This document shows positions 7,896-14,465 of a DNA stretch of 17,696 bases, in pieces. The notes beneath the pieces are model-generated. The model was given only the letters and a program-made list of their open reading frames with translations. It searched no databases and was not told the origin of the DNA. Within the stretch, counting starts at the first letter, position 1. Each line of letters starts with the position of its first letter. The position numbers were made by a program, and so were the translations under genes. This DNA is from JAGLRQ01 sp965369805 (GTDB lineage Bacteria; Auribacterota; UBA6266). Location of the stretch: assembly GCA_965369805.1 (NCBI GenBank), contig CBDURG010000029.1, positions 1 through 17,696 on the forward strand. The letters run 5' to 3'.

Positions 7896-9635
7896 TTATC
7901 CTTTTATTCTTCCTGTTGTTTCCTCAATTTTGCTTTTCAGTAAATCCTCTCTCTTTTTAAATTCATCACTTTCCCAGGGGTCAGAATTCCAGTTCCTGAA
8001 GTCCTGCCTGAGCTGCTGAAAAAAATGTCTTGTCTCTTCTTTGTTTTCAAATTGAAATTCAGCTTCCAAAATGTAATGGAGCACATTAAAAACATATCTC
8101 TGTCTTTCTGCTGATGTCGCTCCGTCAACTTCATCAAACGCGTTCTGCTGCAAATAAACTTCATCCACAAATTGCCCTTTAAGATAATCAATAAAGTCAT
8201 CCAGTGACGTTCCTTCTTCACCGACAACTTTCATCATCTGCCCGACTTCGGTACTTCTTATCAAAATCTTACGGGCATACTCAACCTGTTTATCGTCCAC
8301 ACAGCTTTTATATTTACTCCAGGAATCAAGAGGGTCTATCGAAGGATACTTTCTCGCGTCCGAGCGTTCCCTGGAAAGCCCGAGAAAAGCCCCAACAACC
8401 TTTAATGTCGCCTGGGTTACCGGTTCTTCAAAGTTGCCGCCCGCGGGGCTTACGGTTCCCCCGATTGTTACCGAGCCTATCTTTCCGTTATTAAGCCGGA
8501 CCACCCCGGCCCTTTCATAGAAAGAAGCTATTCTTGATTCAAGATAAGCCGGGAAAGCTTCTTCTCCCGGTATTTCTTCAAGCCTTCCTGACATTTCTCT
8601 CATCGCCTGCGCCCAGCGCGACGTTGAATCAGGAAGCAGAAGGACATTCAATCCCATCTGTCTGTAATATTCCGCCAGGGTAACCGCTGTATAAACGCTT
8701 GATTCCCGCGCGGCCACCGGCATAGAGCTTGTGTTACAGATAATAATTGTCCTTTCCATCAGGGATTCCCCTGTTCTGGGATCTGTAAGTTCAGGAAATT
8801 CCCTCAGGGTCTCCACAACTTCACCGGCACGTTCACCGCAGGCAGCTATAATAACAATATCAACTTCCGCGTGGCGGCTTGTAATCTGCTGGAGAACCGT
8901 TTTCCCCGCGCCAAATGGCCCCGGGATACAATAAGTTCCTCCTTTCGCGATCGGTACCAGTGTATCAATAATCCTTACTTTAGTTGTAATGGGCTCAGTC
9001 GGTTTAAGCTTTTCAGCATAAGCGGTTATGGGTATTTTAACAGGCCATGACTGGACCATTGTTATCTTCTGTATTTCCCCTTTTGAATCTTTCACTTCCG
9101 CGATTGTCTCTTTGATAGTATAGGAACCCTCTTTTGCCGCCTTTACAACTTTATATTCATCCCTCATCGCGAAAGGGATCATGATACAGTGTTTAAAAAT
9201 ACCTTCGGGAACTGTTCCCAGAACATCTCCCGCTGTAACAGAGGCACCGGCCTTAACTGTCGGGGTAAACTTCCATTCTTCCGTATCAGAAAGAGCGCTT
9301 AAATAAACCCCCCTCTTAAGGAAAACCCCGCATTTCTCGGCAAGAAGGGGAAGAGGGTTTTGAAGCCCGTCATACACCTGTGTTAAAAGCCCCGGCCCCA
9401 GCTCAACCACAAGAAGTTCCCCGCTAAATTCAACCTTATCTCCTACTTTTAAACCTTCAGTTCCTTCATAAACCTGCAGTTCCGCTTTTTTACCCCTCAC
9501 CCTGATAACCTCTGATTTAAGATGTTCATCTCCGGTTACAGCATAAGCGACTTCATTCTGCAGAACAAAATCATCAAAGTTAACTATAATCATGTTTCCG
9601 TTTATTCCGGATATACGGCCTTCTCTTTTACTCAT
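7896..9635 (-). CDS. atpA: V-type ATPase subunit A (catalytic head subunit)
   Basis: This is the catalytic ATPase subunit of the V1 head. The 579 residues match bacterial homologues. The order is: N-terminal beta barrel (1-75), the A-specific insertion ('bulge', about 110-190), P-loop GPFGAGKT at 239-246, the catalytic-glutamate motif GERAGE at 267-272, the Walker B region VLLLPDSTSRWAQA from 331, 'EEIPGEEAFPAYLESRIASFYERAG' at about 353-377, and a helical C-terminal domain. GERAGE replaces the more common GERGNE, but the catalytic GE pair and the final E are kept. Its ATG overlaps the stop of the upstream DUF2764 gene by four bases (ATGA), and atpB follows after 2 nt, so A, B and the DUF2764 protein are tightly coupled. 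Confidence 0.97.
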   Translation of the reverse strand: MSKREGRISGINGNMIIVNFDDFVLQNEVAYAVTGDEHLKSEVIRVRGKKAELQVYEGTEGLKVGDKVEFSGELLVVELGPGLLTQVYDGLQNPLPLLAEKCGVFLKRGVYLSALSDTEEWKFTPTVKAGASVTAGDVLGTVPEGIFKHCIMIPFAMRDEYKVVKAAKEGSYTIKETIAEVKDSKGEIQKITMVQSWPVKIPITAYAEKLKPTEPITTKVRIIDTLVPIAKGGTYCIPGPFGAGKTVLQQITSRHAEVDIVIIAACGERAGEVVETLREFPELTDPRTGESLMERTIIICNTSSMPVAARESSVYTAVTLAEYYRQMGLNVLLLPDSTSRWAQAMREMSGRLEEIPGEEAFPAYLESRIASFYERAGVVRLNNGKIGSVTIGGTVSPAGGNFEEPVTQATLKVVGAFLGLSRERSDARKYPSIDPLDSWSKYKSCVDDKQVEYARKILIRSTEVGQMMKVVGEEGTSLDDFIDYLKGQFVDEVYLQQNAFDEVDGATSAERQRYVFNVLHYILEAEFQFENKEETRHFFQQLRQDFRNWNSDPWESDEFKKREDLLKSKIEETTGRIKG

Positions 9636-10180
9636 TCTTTAAGCTCCTTTTCAGGCGGCAACAGTTCTCTCAATATTTTACGGGCTTTTTCAGTTTTCAT
9701 CATATTGTCCCATTTATTCAGAATCTGAAGTTTTAAAAAATAAACGACAAGAAACTGCAAATCAAAAAAATGCTGCTGTTGTATTTCTTCAAGTTTCTCC
9801 CACCGGGCTGTGTCTATCCTTCTTTCAACTTCAAGAGGGGTTTCCTCACCCGATGCCTCTAATACAATCCTGGTTAAATTCGGCGCGGGAACATATTCTC
9901 CCCTGAAATAATCCAGGGGGTCCTTCCCAAGTTTTTTCGCCCTGAAATTAACCATTTCATTTCTAAGCATTGTTTCAAAGCCGGCCCAAACCTTAAGAGC
10001 AGGGTGACTTTTTTTAATCTTCTTTTCAGGAAGGAGGCGCGCGCTCAGGAGAATTCCAGAATCCTTTACAGTCACATTTCCCGTACTCTGCTTAACGAAA
10101 TCCTCGTTTGACATCGGCGGTTTTGACCCAAATGCCAACATGGGCAAGGAAGCGCACAAAAAATAGTATTGCTGATTCAT
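9632..10180 (-). CDS. DUF2764-family V-ATPase-operon protein, possible subunit C substitute
   Basis: This 182-residue protein matches the DUF2764 family known from V-ATPase operons of Chlamydia, Borrelia and relatives, where it sits between atpE and atpA just as here. The N-terminus 'QQYYFLCASLPMLAFGSKPPMSNEDFV' is the family signature. The rest is helical and charged, with no catalytic motif. Since no recognisable subunit C is encoded in the operon, a role as the C-like adaptor joining rotor D to the K ring, or as an assembly factor, is plausible but is inference. It overlaps atpA by ATGA and lies 192 bp downstream of atpE across a repeat-filled spacer. Confidence 0.85.
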   Translation of the reverse strand: MNQQYYFLCASLPMLAFGSKPPMSNEDFVKQSTGNVTVKDSGILLSARLLPEKKIKKSHPALKVWAGFETMLRNEMVNFRAKKLGKDPLDYFRGEYVPAPNLTRIVLEASGEETPLEVERRIDTARWEKLEEIQQQHFFDLQFLVVYFLKLQILNKWDNMMKTEKARKILRELLPPEKELKE

Positions 10181-10372
10181 TAATTCAACACCTAAATATC
10201 ATAAATCGTAATTAATTATAGCTTATAAAAGAATATGAATTTAAGCAACTAAGTTCAAATGTCAAATGAAGCTCAAATGCTTAAATGGTCAAAGAGTCTT
10301 ATAATTTGAATTTTGGATTTCACTTGAACTTTGAGCTTTGGCATTTGTCATTTGTCATTAAAGCACTATATT
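10181..10372. repeat. Fold-back spacer of CAAATG/CATTTG words between atpE and the DUF2764 gene
   Basis: The 192-bp gap holds no ORF. From about 10251 to 10360 it consists of short related words (AAGTTCAAATG, TCAAATGAAGCTCAAATG, then CACTTGAACTTTGAGC, TTGGCATTTGTCATTTGTC) arranged as a degenerate inverted repeat. AAGCTCAAA at 10269-10277 pairs exactly with TTTGAGCTT at 10330-10338, and the flanking CAAATG and CATTTG words pair as well. The transcript could therefore form a long imperfect AU-rich hairpin inside the operon. Words of this kind occur in intergenic DNA of various uncultivated bacteria in my experience; copy number in this genome is unknown. The other part (10181-10250) is AT-rich and featureless. 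Confidence 0.65.
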
Positions 10373-10978
10373 TCACTTTTTTACAATTTCCTTCAGCTGG
10401 GGGCTAATATACGCGAAGAGACATTCTCTAAGCCCGTCATCAGTAAAATCATAATGTGACTTACCGTCATCAAAACTCCCCATAAACCCCGCATCAATGT
10501 TTTTCACAGGTTTTATTTCCAACCCTGCTTTAATTTCCTTTTTAAAGCTCTCGACAAAAGTTCCCGTGAGTTTTTTCGCGTCTTTTTCGTTTACAAGAAT
10601 CTGAATATCCTTTCCATCACTTTTTTGTTTCGCGATATCTTTTGAAACATTGATAATTACTTCGCTTATAACCTCCGGGTTCAGGGCTTTTCCTATTTCA
10701 CTTTTTACAATCAGGTCGAATTGTTTTGTAATCTCCTGTTTTAACGCGAGCATCACATTGCGAAATGACTGTTTTATGGCTTTTTCGGATTTTTCCCGGG
10801 TGCTTTTCGCGCTCTCGTTTGCTTTCTCTGTAAGGCCTTTTGCTTCCTTTCGCGCCTTTTCAATAATATCTTCGGCTTTCTTTTCAGCCTCGGCTATTAT
10901 CTCCCGGGTCTTTTCCTCCGCAGATTTTATACCCTCCTGGTTAATTCTCTCTATCAACTCCTGTAATTGTATCGCCAT
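10373..10978 (-). CDS. atpE: V-type ATPase subunit E (peripheral stalk)
   Basis: Subunit E forms the peripheral stalk that anchors the head against rotation. The 201 residues fit the family: a long charged N-terminal helix (about 5-85, rich in A/E/K, 'EKTREIIAEAEKKAEDIIEKARKEAKGL') and a globular C-terminal domain with 'DAGFMGSFDDGKSHYDFTDDGLRECLFAYISPQLKEIV'. Its usual helical partner G/H is not encoded in the window. It is the first V-ATPase gene of the operon. A good Shine-Dalgarno (AGGGGATAGGAA) stands directly before the ATG. Transcription may start in the 141-bp gap upstream or read through from the HTH gene, since no clear terminator lies between them. Confidence 0.93.
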   Translation of the reverse strand: MAIQLQELIERINQEGIKSAEEKTREIIAEAEKKAEDIIEKARKEAKGLTEKANESAKSTREKSEKAIKQSFRNVMLALKQEITKQFDLIVKSEIGKALNPEVISEVIINVSKDIAKQKSDGKDIQILVNEKDAKKLTGTFVESFKKEIKAGLEIKPVKNIDAGFMGSFDDGKSHYDFTDDGLRECLFAYISPQLKEIVKK

Positions 10979-11119
10979 TTCCTATCCCCTATTATTTTTT
11001 ATTATGGTTAACCACAAAAAACTGATTTCCTTCCCCTATATTCTCAATGTTAAAACTAAATCACACACAAAACAACATTAATCGCAAAGAGCGCCGCGGA
11101 CATTTATTCAACGTCTGCC

Positions 11120-11380
11120 CTATATAATACCAGTTTCTTCATGTTTTATGGTAGCTTGAGGTTCATTCCTTTTTAATTCCAGATGATATCCTAAAAAAGC
11201 CAAAACTTGCATGAGCTTATCCATTCTTACAGTTGCCTTACCGCGTTCAAGCTCTCTCAAAAAACGCAACCCGACTCCCGCCCGTTTGGCAAACTCAACT
11301 TGGGTTAACCCGCTTTTCCTCCGCAAATTTTTTATTTGAAGGGAAATATCCATTATGTATTGTAAATTCTCTTGCTTCAT
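11120..11380 (-). CDS. Orphan HipB/y4mF-type HTH transcriptional regulator
   Basis: This 86-residue protein is an XRE-family helix-turn-helix regulator of the HipB/y4mF type. The HTH covers about residues 16-60: 'IKNLRRKSGLTQVEFAKRAG', then 'VGLRFLRELERGKATVRMDKLMQVLAFLGYHLEL', with the family's RFLRELERGK recognition segment. Such proteins are normally antitoxins and autorepressors paired with a HipA-type kinase, but no hipA-like gene lies on either side. It sits 141 bp upstream of atpE on the same strand, so it may be cotranscribed with the V-ATPase genes (inference). The ATG at 11378-11380 is chosen because a promoter-like -10 lies 9 nt before it and no Shine-Dalgarno is seen. An in-frame ATG at 11351-11353 (MDISLQIKNL) is an alternative. 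Upstream is an array of five operator-like palindromes, one within the promoter. Confidence 0.88.
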   Translation of the reverse strand: MKQENLQYIMDISLQIKNLRRKSGLTQVEFAKRAGVGLRFLRELERGKATVRMDKLMQVLAFLGYHLELKRNEPQATIKHEETGII

Positions 11381-11389
11381 AACAACCCG

Positions 11390-11418
11390 AACATATCACA
11401 TATCGGGTATAGTTCCAA
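11390..11418 (-). promoter_or_regulatory. Candidate promoter of the HTH regulator
   Basis: On the minus strand a TTGGAA -35 box (11413-11418) and a TATGTT -10 box (11390-11395) are 17 bp apart. The -10 ends 9 nt before the ATG, so the transcript would have at most two or three untranslated bases. The degenerate operator at 11395-11410 fills the spacer between the boxes, the expected place for an autorepressor. Confidence 0.5.
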
Positions 11419-11556
11419 CATTTTTTTATAAATTTTATACCCCATAAGGTGCTAATTAGAAAACATTGCACCCTTTAGGGTATATAAATAGTGCGTTTAT
11501 ACCTCATAAGGTATGATATATTTATAAAATTGAGGAATTCATACCCGATAGGGTGC
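11395..11556. promoter_or_regulatory. Helically phased array of five operator-like palindromes
   Basis: Four 16-bp near-palindromes share ATACCY-N4-RGGTRY. They are ATACCCCATAAGGTGC (11437-11452), GCACCCTTTAGGGTAT (11468-11483), ATACCTCATAAGGTAT (11499-11514) and ATACCCGATAGGGTGC (11541-11556). A fifth site with one good half, ATCACATATCGGGTAT, lies at 11395-11410. Start-to-start distances are 42, 31, 31 and 42 bp, close to 4, 3, 3 and 4 helical turns, so all sites face the same way. The second and fifth sites also share a TAATT extension. HipB proteins bind inverted repeats of the TATCC-N8-GGATA type, so the neighbouring HipB-like protein is the likely binder (inference). Confidence 0.75.
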
Positions 11557-11593
11557 TAATTTTGAGTAATAAAAGGGACGGCGGGCAGTGGAT

Positions 11594-11640
11594 AATTGGG
11601 GACACGCACTCGTTTCGCTTGCTTGGGACTTTCCCCATTT
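11594..11640. repeat. Short MITE-like inverted repeat
   Basis: TGGGGA at 11597-11602 is matched by TCCCCA at 11632-11637, within imperfect 9-bp arms (AATTGGGGA and TCCCCATTT) 29 bp apart. The core contains CGTTTCGCTTGC. Elements with TTGGGGAC...TCCCCAA ends often lie near REP-associated tyrosine transposase genes in environmental bacteria; that link is from general knowledge, and no transposase lies in the window. It looks like a small non-autonomous or decayed element. Confidence 0.45.
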
Positions 11641-11728
11641 TCTTTCAAACCCTACTATGCGGCACATACTGAGGTTCAGACTCCGCCAATATTAGATAAG
11701 AGGCACAAAGGCGCAAATAAATTATATA

Positions 11729-11756
11729 TTGTTACTCTAAAAATTTCGATTATAAT
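11729..11756 (+). promoter_or_regulatory. Promoter of the SDR gene, predicted to give a leaderless mRNA
   Basis: A TTGTTA -35 box (11729-11734), a 16-bp spacer and a perfect TATAAT -10 box (11751-11756) lie directly upstream. Only GATCTT separates the -10 from the ATG at 11763, so the expected transcription start is the first base of the start codon. There is no Shine-Dalgarno. Confidence 0.6.
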
Positions 11757-11762
11757 GATCTT

Positions 11763-12608
11763 ATGAAAAAAGAGTACCCATCAGTTGTAATTACAGGATG
11801 TTCTTCGGGTATTGGCCTTGCCGCGGCAAGAAAACTTAAACAAAAGGGCTGGAAAGTATTTGCTACCGCGAGAAAAGAAAAAGACCTTGAGTTCCTCGAA
11901 AAAGAAGGTTTTTACGCCGTTGCCCTTGAATTAGCGGTTTCTGAATCAATAAGACAGGCCGTCCAATCTGTTTTAAAAGAAACCGGGGGAACACTCGGCG
12001 CGCTCGTTAACAACGCGGGTTTCTGCCAGGCCGGGGCTATTGAAGATATCCCGCGGAAATCTTTAAAAAACCAGTTTGAAATAAACGTATTCGGCCTTCA
12101 GGAACTTACAAACCTTTTAATACCGGTATTCAGAAAACAGCATTACGGAAGAATTATTAATATAAGTTCAATCGCGGGTAAAATATCCCTGCCTTTTAAT
12201 GGAGCTTATTCCGCTTCAAAATTCGCGCTTGAAGCGATATCAGACGCTTTAAGGGTGGAGCTAAAAGGATCCGGCATCCGTGTTTCTGTGATTGAACCCG
12301 GGCCGATAATCTCATCCTTTAGAGTAAACGCGCTTAAAAACTTTGAGGAAACAATTCCTGTAGAAGAAAGTACCTTTTCAAAAAGGTATAAAGAAAAAAT
12401 CCTTTCAAGAAAAAAAGACCTTAAAAACGGCCAAAAAGCGCCGTTCGCGCTCGGGGCCGATGCTGTCGCAAAAAAAATTATCCACGCCATTGAATCAAAA
12501 AATCCAAAAACAAGATACCTTATCACGACACCGGCGCGTATAGGCTCCGCCTTAAGAAAATTCCTTCCTGACAGGATAATGGACCGGATAATGAGAAGTA
12601 GATTTTAG
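11763..12608 (+). CDS. Short-chain dehydrogenase/reductase (SDR) oxidoreductase
   Basis: This is a classical SDR, an NAD(P)-dependent oxidoreductase of unknown substrate. The 281 residues include the Rossmann glycine motif TGCSSGIG (11-18), NNAG (83-86), the catalytic serine region INISS (132-136), YSASK with Y149 and K153, and the cofactor-loop motif EPGPI (178-182). The C-terminal extension (about 190-281, basic, 'NGQKAPFALGADAVAKKIIHAIESKNPKTRYLITTPARIG') is of the kind seen in 17-beta-hydroxysteroid-dehydrogenase-like and retinol-dehydrogenase-like SDRs. R37 in 'VFATARKEKDL' suggests an NADP preference (inference). The ATG is fixed by the Rossmann strand starting at residue 6. It is the only complete plus-strand gene, and its TAG overlaps the TAA of the convergent GH130 gene. 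Confidence 0.93.
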   Translation: MKKEYPSVVITGCSSGIGLAAARKLKQKGWKVFATARKEKDLEFLEKEGFYAVALELAVSESIRQAVQSVLKETGGTLGALVNNAGFCQAGAIEDIPRKSLKNQFEINVFGLQELTNLLIPVFRKQHYGRIINISSIAGKISLPFNGAYSASKFALEAISDALRVELKGSGIRVSVIEPGPIISSFRVNALKNFEETIPVEESTFSKRYKEKILSRKKDLKNGQKAPFALGADAVAKKIIHAIESKNPKTRYLITTPARIGSALRKFLPDRIMDRIMRSRF

Positions 12609-13537
12609 AATAACTTAAGTATATCTTTCACTGTTGTTGTGGCAACACCAAGAACAGTATCTGCCGCGCCGTAGTAAACAAATATTTCTCCGTTTATTTC
12701 AACCGCGCCATTACTGAATACAACATATGGGACAAAACCTTCTTTCTCATAAGGTTTTTCAGGAGATAATATCGGCTTTTTGTGGCGGTAAATAATTTTT
12801 GAAGGATTTTGCAGGTCTGCTACCGCGAGCCCGAGAAAATATCTCCACTTCCTGTCAACTCCATGATAAATAATAATCCATCCGTTCTTTGTCTTGATCG
12901 GAGACGGCCCACCGCCAATTTTGTAATATTCCCATTTGAACTCAGGCCCCATTACAATTTTATGGTTAGTCCAGTCACGCAAATTACTGGATTCCGCTGA
13001 CCACAAATAAGGAGAAATACGATGGTACATTACATATTTTCCGTTTATTTTCTCCGGAAAAATAATACAATCCTTGTTCTGAATCCTGCCGAGAGGATAA
13101 TATCTTTTGCCCCACTTCCATTTCTGCTCACGTATGTTTCCGGCTGAAATGGCCGTTATCCCAATCTGGGCGCTTCTATATTCCACTTTACGAATCACAT
13201 TACTCATGCGGGGAATCTGGCCGTAAGCAGTATAACTCATGTAATAGGTTCTGCCCATTTTCACGAGCCGCGGGTCTTCAACACCCCATTTTTCAATTTC
13301 GTTACCTCTCGCAGGGCCAAAAACAGGTTTTGATAAACGCTCATTAATATTAAACCCATCTTTTGTTGAAGCATACCCAACATATGAAATTGCCCGTTTA
13401 TTCCTCTGCGCCCTGTAAAAAATATGTATTTTCCCTCCCTCGTAGATTGCCGCGGCATTGTAAACCATTGCGGACTCCCAGCCCCTTCCACGAGGAGTTA
13501 AAATAGGATTTTTCCTATGCCTTTTTAAAAGACTCAT
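12605..13537 (-). CDS. GH130-family glycoside phosphorylase (second of a tandem pair)
   Basis: GH130 enzymes are five-bladed beta-propellers that mostly phosphorolyse beta-mannosides to mannose 1-phosphate. The 310 residues match the family. Visible signatures are NPILTP at the N-terminus, the GVEDPR motif at 85-90 with the candidate catalytic acid D88, IIFPEKINGKYVMYHR at about 158-173, GGGPSPIKTKNGWIIIYHGV, and a C-terminal YYGAADT. The basic residues expected to bind phosphate (R in DPR, R in YHR, K in IKT, H in YHG) are all present, which favours a phosphorylase over the hydrolytic subgroup. It overlaps the upstream paralogue by ATGA. Compared with that copy it has an insertion at about 105-135 (IPRMSNVIRKVEYRSAQIG), so substrates may differ. 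Confidence 0.9.
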   Translation of the reverse strand: MSLLKRHRKNPILTPRGRGWESAMVYNAAAIYEGGKIHIFYRAQRNKRAISYVGYASTKDGFNINERLSKPVFGPARGNEIEKWGVEDPRLVKMGRTYYMSYTAYGQIPRMSNVIRKVEYRSAQIGITAISAGNIREQKWKWGKRYYPLGRIQNKDCIIFPEKINGKYVMYHRISPYLWSAESSNLRDWTNHKIVMGPEFKWEYYKIGGGPSPIKTKNGWIIIYHGVDRKWRYFLGLAVADLQNPSKIIYRHKKPILSPEKPYEKEGFVPYVVFSNGAVEINGEIFVYYGAADTVLGVATTTVKDILKLF

Positions 13538-14457
13538 TTTCCCATATTCAATATGTCATTAAGTTTTGCTGTCGCGAGACAGATTACTGTATCCGCTCCG
13601 CCATAATAACAAAAAAGTTCATCACCAATTAACACCGTACCGCATGTAAATACAACATCGGCAACATACCCCTGCTCCTCATACTCTTCCGCAGGTTCCA
13701 AAACAGTATTGTCGCTCCTGAAAAGTATTTTTTCAGGATTTTGCAGGTCAAGCAGCATCATTCCCAGACTGTAAGTTCCAAAACCTTTCTTGTTTTCTTT
13801 ATCTTTCCACTGGACTCCGTGGTAAACGCAAAGCCAGCCTTTGTCCGTTTTTATAGGGGGCCCCCCTGCTCCCACCTTTGCTTCATCAAACAGTCCTTCT
13901 CTCGGTTTGGCAAGTATCTTGTGATCGGTCCAGTTAACAAGGTCTTCCGAATACGAAATCCAGATATCAGGCGGTATCCTGTGAAGCAAAACATATCTGC
14001 CATTGATCTTTTCCGGAAACAAAGCAGCATTTTTATCATCTTTATCCGGAACAGGCAAAACCGGAAGTATGCATGAATATCTTTTCCAATCCCATTCGTT
14101 TTTAATAAATTTATCCAGCGGCAGAGAAGCCATACATACACTTGCTCCTTTGCCGTCGAAACCCGCGTAAGTCATATATACCGTGTCATTCATCATAACG
14201 ATCCGCGGGTCTTCAACACCTCTTGTCTCATATTTGTCCCGCGGTGAATATATCGATTTCTCAAGCCTCTTATCAATATTATAACCGTCTTTAGTGTAAG
14301 CATAGCCGAAATGTGATATCTGGTCAAAGCCCATTCCCCTGTAAACTATATGAACTCCCTTGTTATAGTATGCCGCGCAGTTAAATACGCACCTTGATTC
14401 CCAATCGTGGGTTTTTACCGGTTTTAAAATCGGATTTTTTTCATGTCTTTTAAACAT
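13534..14457 (-). CDS. GH130-family glycoside phosphorylase (first of a tandem pair)
   Basis: This 307-residue GH130 protein is a clear paralogue of its downstream neighbour. It has NPILKP at the start, GVEDPR at 80-85 with candidate acid D83, LFPEKINGRYVLLHR at about 146-160, GAGGPPIKTDKGWLCVYHGV with K203 and H213, and YYGGADT near the end. The complete phosphate-binding set suggests phosphorolysis of a beta-mannoside or related glycoside; the exact linkage cannot be read from sequence. It begins 8 nt after the glycosyltransferase stop and ends in a four-base ATGA overlap with the second copy, so the three genes form one transcript. The pairing with a glycosyltransferase suggests synthesis and turnover of the same glycan (inference). 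Confidence 0.9.
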   Translation of the reverse strand: MFKRHEKNPILKPVKTHDWESRCVFNCAAYYNKGVHIVYRGMGFDQISHFGYAYTKDGYNIDKRLEKSIYSPRDKYETRGVEDPRIVMMNDTVYMTYAGFDGKGASVCMASLPLDKFIKNEWDWKRYSCILPVLPVPDKDDKNAALFPEKINGRYVLLHRIPPDIWISYSEDLVNWTDHKILAKPREGLFDEAKVGAGGPPIKTDKGWLCVYHGVQWKDKENKKGFGTYSLGMMLLDLQNPEKILFRSDNTVLEPAEEYEEQGYVADVVFTCGTVLIGDELFCYYGGADTVICLATAKLNDILNMGK

Positions 14458-14465
14458 TTTTTCTC

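Larger units (their letters stand above)
11381..11762. other. 382-bp intergenic region between divergent genes
   Basis: No convincing ORF is present. From left to right it holds the promoter and phased operator array of the HTH gene (11390-11556), a MITE-like short inverted repeat (11594-11640), a fragment of a CACAAAGG-type dispersed repeat (about 11699-11717), and the promoter of the SDR gene (11729-11756). The operator half is strongly AT-rich, while the stretch 11575-11690 is more GC-balanced. Confidence 0.8.

Noticed and set aside
10181..10372. A riboswitch or small RNA gene between atpE and the DUF2764 gene
   Set aside because: The region folds back only through degenerate repeat words, and no known riboswitch or tRNA-like core was recognised.
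10650..11081. 143-codon plus-strand ORF opposite atpE
   Set aside because: It is the reverse-frame shadow of the A/E/K-rich coiled coil of AtpE; composition is S/F-biased, it has no ribosome binding site and no recognisable domain.
11381..11556. Possibility that the repeated palindromes are a CRISPR array
   Set aside because: The units are only 16 bp, palindromic, diverged from each other, and separated by 15 or 26 bp of AT-rich DNA; no cas gene is near. An operator array explains them better.
13741..14076. Plus-strand ORFs within the GH130 and glycosyltransferase genes
   Set aside because: They lie entirely opposite clear genes with strong motif support and show no start signals or domains.
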